Source: Glaciecola sp. UBA983
GTDB lineage: Bacteria > Pseudomonadota > Gammaproteobacteria > Enterobacterales > Alteromonadaceae
DNA: 19,217 nt
Direction of reading: 5' to 3'
Assembly (NCBI GenBank): GCA_002292215.1
Contig: DBBN01000047.1
Coordinates: 1-19,217, forward strand
The notes beneath the pieces are model-generated. The model was not told where the DNA came from and did not search any database. It worked only from the letters and a program-made list of their open reading frames with translations. The translations under genes were made by a program, and so were the position numbers. Below are positions 17,680-19,217 of this stretch, in pieces (position 1 is the stretch's first letter; each line of letters begins with the position of its first letter).

Positions 17680-19217
17680 ATGCAAAATTATAAAGCACCT
17701 AAAACTGATACCTTGTTTGTTATGAATGAAGTATTTAATTTCGCAGCGCATTACCAGCGATTAGGCTTTGCCGATGCAACGCCTGATTTGGTGGATGCAA
17801 TCTACGCTGAAGCAGCCAAATTTGCAGAAGAAGTGCTCGCGCCAATTAATGCCATTGGTGATCAAGAAGGTTGTCAGTGGCATGACGGAGAGGTCACAAC
17901 GCCAACGGGTTTTAAAGAAGCTTATGCAAAATATGTCGAGGGAGGCTGGCCATCAATGGCGCACCCAGAACAATATGGTGGTCAGGCATTACCTTACTCA
18001 TTAGCATCGGCAATGGCTGAATGGTTTTCTGGTGCTAACCATTCATGGGCAATGTACCCTGGTTTATCACAAGGCTGTATTGATACCATAAAGGCACATG
18101 GTTCGGATATTCAAAAAGAAATGTTTTTACATAATCTTGTCGCAGGCACTTGGACCGGCACAATGTGTTTAACGGAACCCCATTGTGGTTCTGATCTAGG
18201 CATGCTCAAGTGTAAAGCCGAACCCAATGATGATGGCACCTATAAACTAACCGGGACCAAAATATTCATTTCTGCGGGTGAACATGATATGTCAGAAAAT
18301 ATTGTACATATAGTCTTAGCACGCTTACCTGGAGCGCCAGAAGGCACTCGTGGTATTTCATTATTCGTAGTACCTAAATATCACGTTGATGCACAAGGTA
18401 ATAAAGGTGAAAGAAATACCGTTAAATGTGGTTCAATTGAGCATAAAATGGGCATTAAAGGCAGTGCGACTTGTGTTATTAATTTTGACGAAGCCACAGG
18501 TGTATTAATTGGCGAGCAAAATCGTGGCTTGAATTGCATGTTTACCTTTATGAATATTGCTCGCATCGGTACTGGGTTAGAAGGCTTATCTGCGTCGGAA
18601 GCATCGTTTCAAGGGGCATTAGCGTACGCGAAAGACCGTTTACAATTTCGAGCGTTGACAGGTAAACAAAACAGCGAAGGTCCTGCTGATCCTATTATAG
18701 TGCATCCGGATGTTCGTCGTATGTTACTTACTCAAAAAGCCTTTGCAGAAGGCAATCGCGCACTTGCTATTTATTGCATGCAATTAGTTGATGAAACATT
18801 ATATGGTACCGATGCTGAAACGAAACAAATAGCAGATAATAAATTGTCACTCCTCACACCCATTGTTAAAGCATTTTTAACTGAAACGGCGTTAGAATCT
18901 ACCTCACATGGTATGCAAGTCTACGGTGGGCATGGTTATATTGCGGAGTGGGGCATGGAGCAATTAGCAAGGGATACGCGTATTTGTACCATGTATGAAG
19001 GTACCACAGGTATTCAAGCGATGGATCTACTTGCCCGTAAGATTATGGGGTCAAAAGGCGAGTTACTTAAGATTGTTCAGAGTGAAATTTTAACTTATTG
19101 TCATAGTATTCGTGACCAACAACAATTTAATGTGATGGCAAACGCGATTCAATCTCATTGCGATGAATGGCAGCAGCTAACGGCTGAGATTGGTAAATCA
19201 GCACAACAAAATCCCAA
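17680..19217 (+). CDS. acyl-CoA dehydrogenase, long form, 3' partial
   Basis: The frame is open from the ATG at 17680 to the right edge, giving 512 residues of a protein probably near 600 long. It is an FAD enzyme that introduces the alpha-beta double bond into acyl-CoA in beta-oxidation-like pathways. Visible parts are the N-terminal helical domain (EEVLAPIN), the flavin-contacting middle strand (MCLTEPHCGSDLG, then LTGTKIFISAG) and the C-terminal helical domain. The latter holds VYGGHGYIAEWGMEQLARD and MYEGTTGIQAMDLLARK. E440 in YEGT is at the position of the catalytic base of MCAD. Sequence continuing past this point fits the longer subfamily with an extra C-terminal domain. An A/G-rich AAAGAGAG lies about nine nt before the ATG. 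A 136-nt gap, with no clear promoter or terminator, separates it from the upstream oxidoreductase gene. Chain-length specificity is unknown. Confidence 0.93.
   Translation, partial: MQNYKAPKTDTLFVMNEVFNFAAHYQRLGFADATPDLVDAIYAEAAKFAEEVLAPINAIGDQEGCQWHDGEVTTPTGFKEAYAKYVEGGWPSMAHPEQYGGQALPYSLASAMAEWFSGANHSWAMYPGLSQGCIDTIKAHGSDIQKEMFLHNLVAGTWTGTMCLTEPHCGSDLGMLKCKAEPNDDGTYKLTGTKIFISAGEHDMSENIVHIVLARLPGAPEGTRGISLFVVPKYHVDAQGNKGERNTVKCGSIEHKMGIKGSATCVINFDEATGVLIGEQNRGLNCMFTFMNIARIGTGLEGLSASEASFQGALAYAKDRLQFRALTGKQNSEGPADPIIVHPDVRRMLLTQKAFAEGNRALAIYCMQLVDETLYGTDAETKQIADNKLSLLTPIVKAFLTETALESTSHGMQVYGGHGYIAEWGMEQLARDTRICTMYEGTTGIQAMDLLARKIMGSKGELLKIVQSEILTYCHSIRDQQQFNVMANAIQSHCDEWQQLTAEIGKSAQQNP

Noticed and set aside
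17768..18004. 78-residue frame at the start of the acyl-CoA dehydrogenase gene
   Set aside because: It is a shadow frame; the dehydrogenase frame, open to the window edge, explains this DNA.
1..19217. Search for CRISPR arrays, tRNA or rRNA genes, IS ends, phage or toxin-antitoxin genes
   Set aside because: None was seen by reading; apart from the 4041-4296 gap the window is filled by conserved chromosomal genes.

Overview
The window is a moderately AT-rich stretch of bacterial chromosome carrying ordinary core genes. The protein set suggests a gammaproteobacterium of the Alteromonadales type (Shewanella, Moritella or Colwellia-like), possibly a facultative anaerobe. The evidence is a RecBCD enzyme, a dimeric-type dUTPase, a HemN preceded by an FNR/EtrA-type box, a GGDEF-EAL protein and several fatty-acid enzymes. 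The genus is an inference and cannot be fixed by reading alone. I see no rRNA, tRNA, CRISPR array, IS element or prophage.

Layout from left to right. (1) The 3' part of a membrane-anchored PAS-PAS-GGDEF-EAL cyclic-di-GMP protein, cut by the left edge. (2) A long-chain-type acyl-CoA synthetase, closed by a very strong hairpin terminator. (3) A non-coding stretch (about 4041-4296) that reads as protein-like fragments in several frames and may be a copy of an interspersed repeat. (4) A minus-strand dimeric dUTPase with a recognisable sigma70 promoter, divergent from (5) the recC-recB-recD operon. That operon is tightly coupled (1-nt and 4-nt overlaps) and has no ptrA insert. (6) Minus-strand hemN, convergent with recD and overlapping it by 21 nt; its promoter region carries an FNR-type box placed as for a class II activated promoter. 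(7) Divergent from hemN, a histidine-phosphatase-family gene, a zinc-free quinone-oxidoreductase-like MDR gene and an acyl-CoA dehydrogenase, the last cut by the right edge.

How the genes work together. RecBCD repairs double-strand breaks, and the neighbouring dUTPase limits uracil incorporation, which otherwise generates such breaks. The acyl-CoA synthetase and the right-hand cluster point to fatty-acid or related acyl-CoA catabolism. HemN makes heme without oxygen. No clearly new system stands out. The points most worth checking are the repeat-like block at 4077-4240, the Ser in place of the second catalytic His in the phosphatase-family protein, and the regulatory sites between hemN and that gene.
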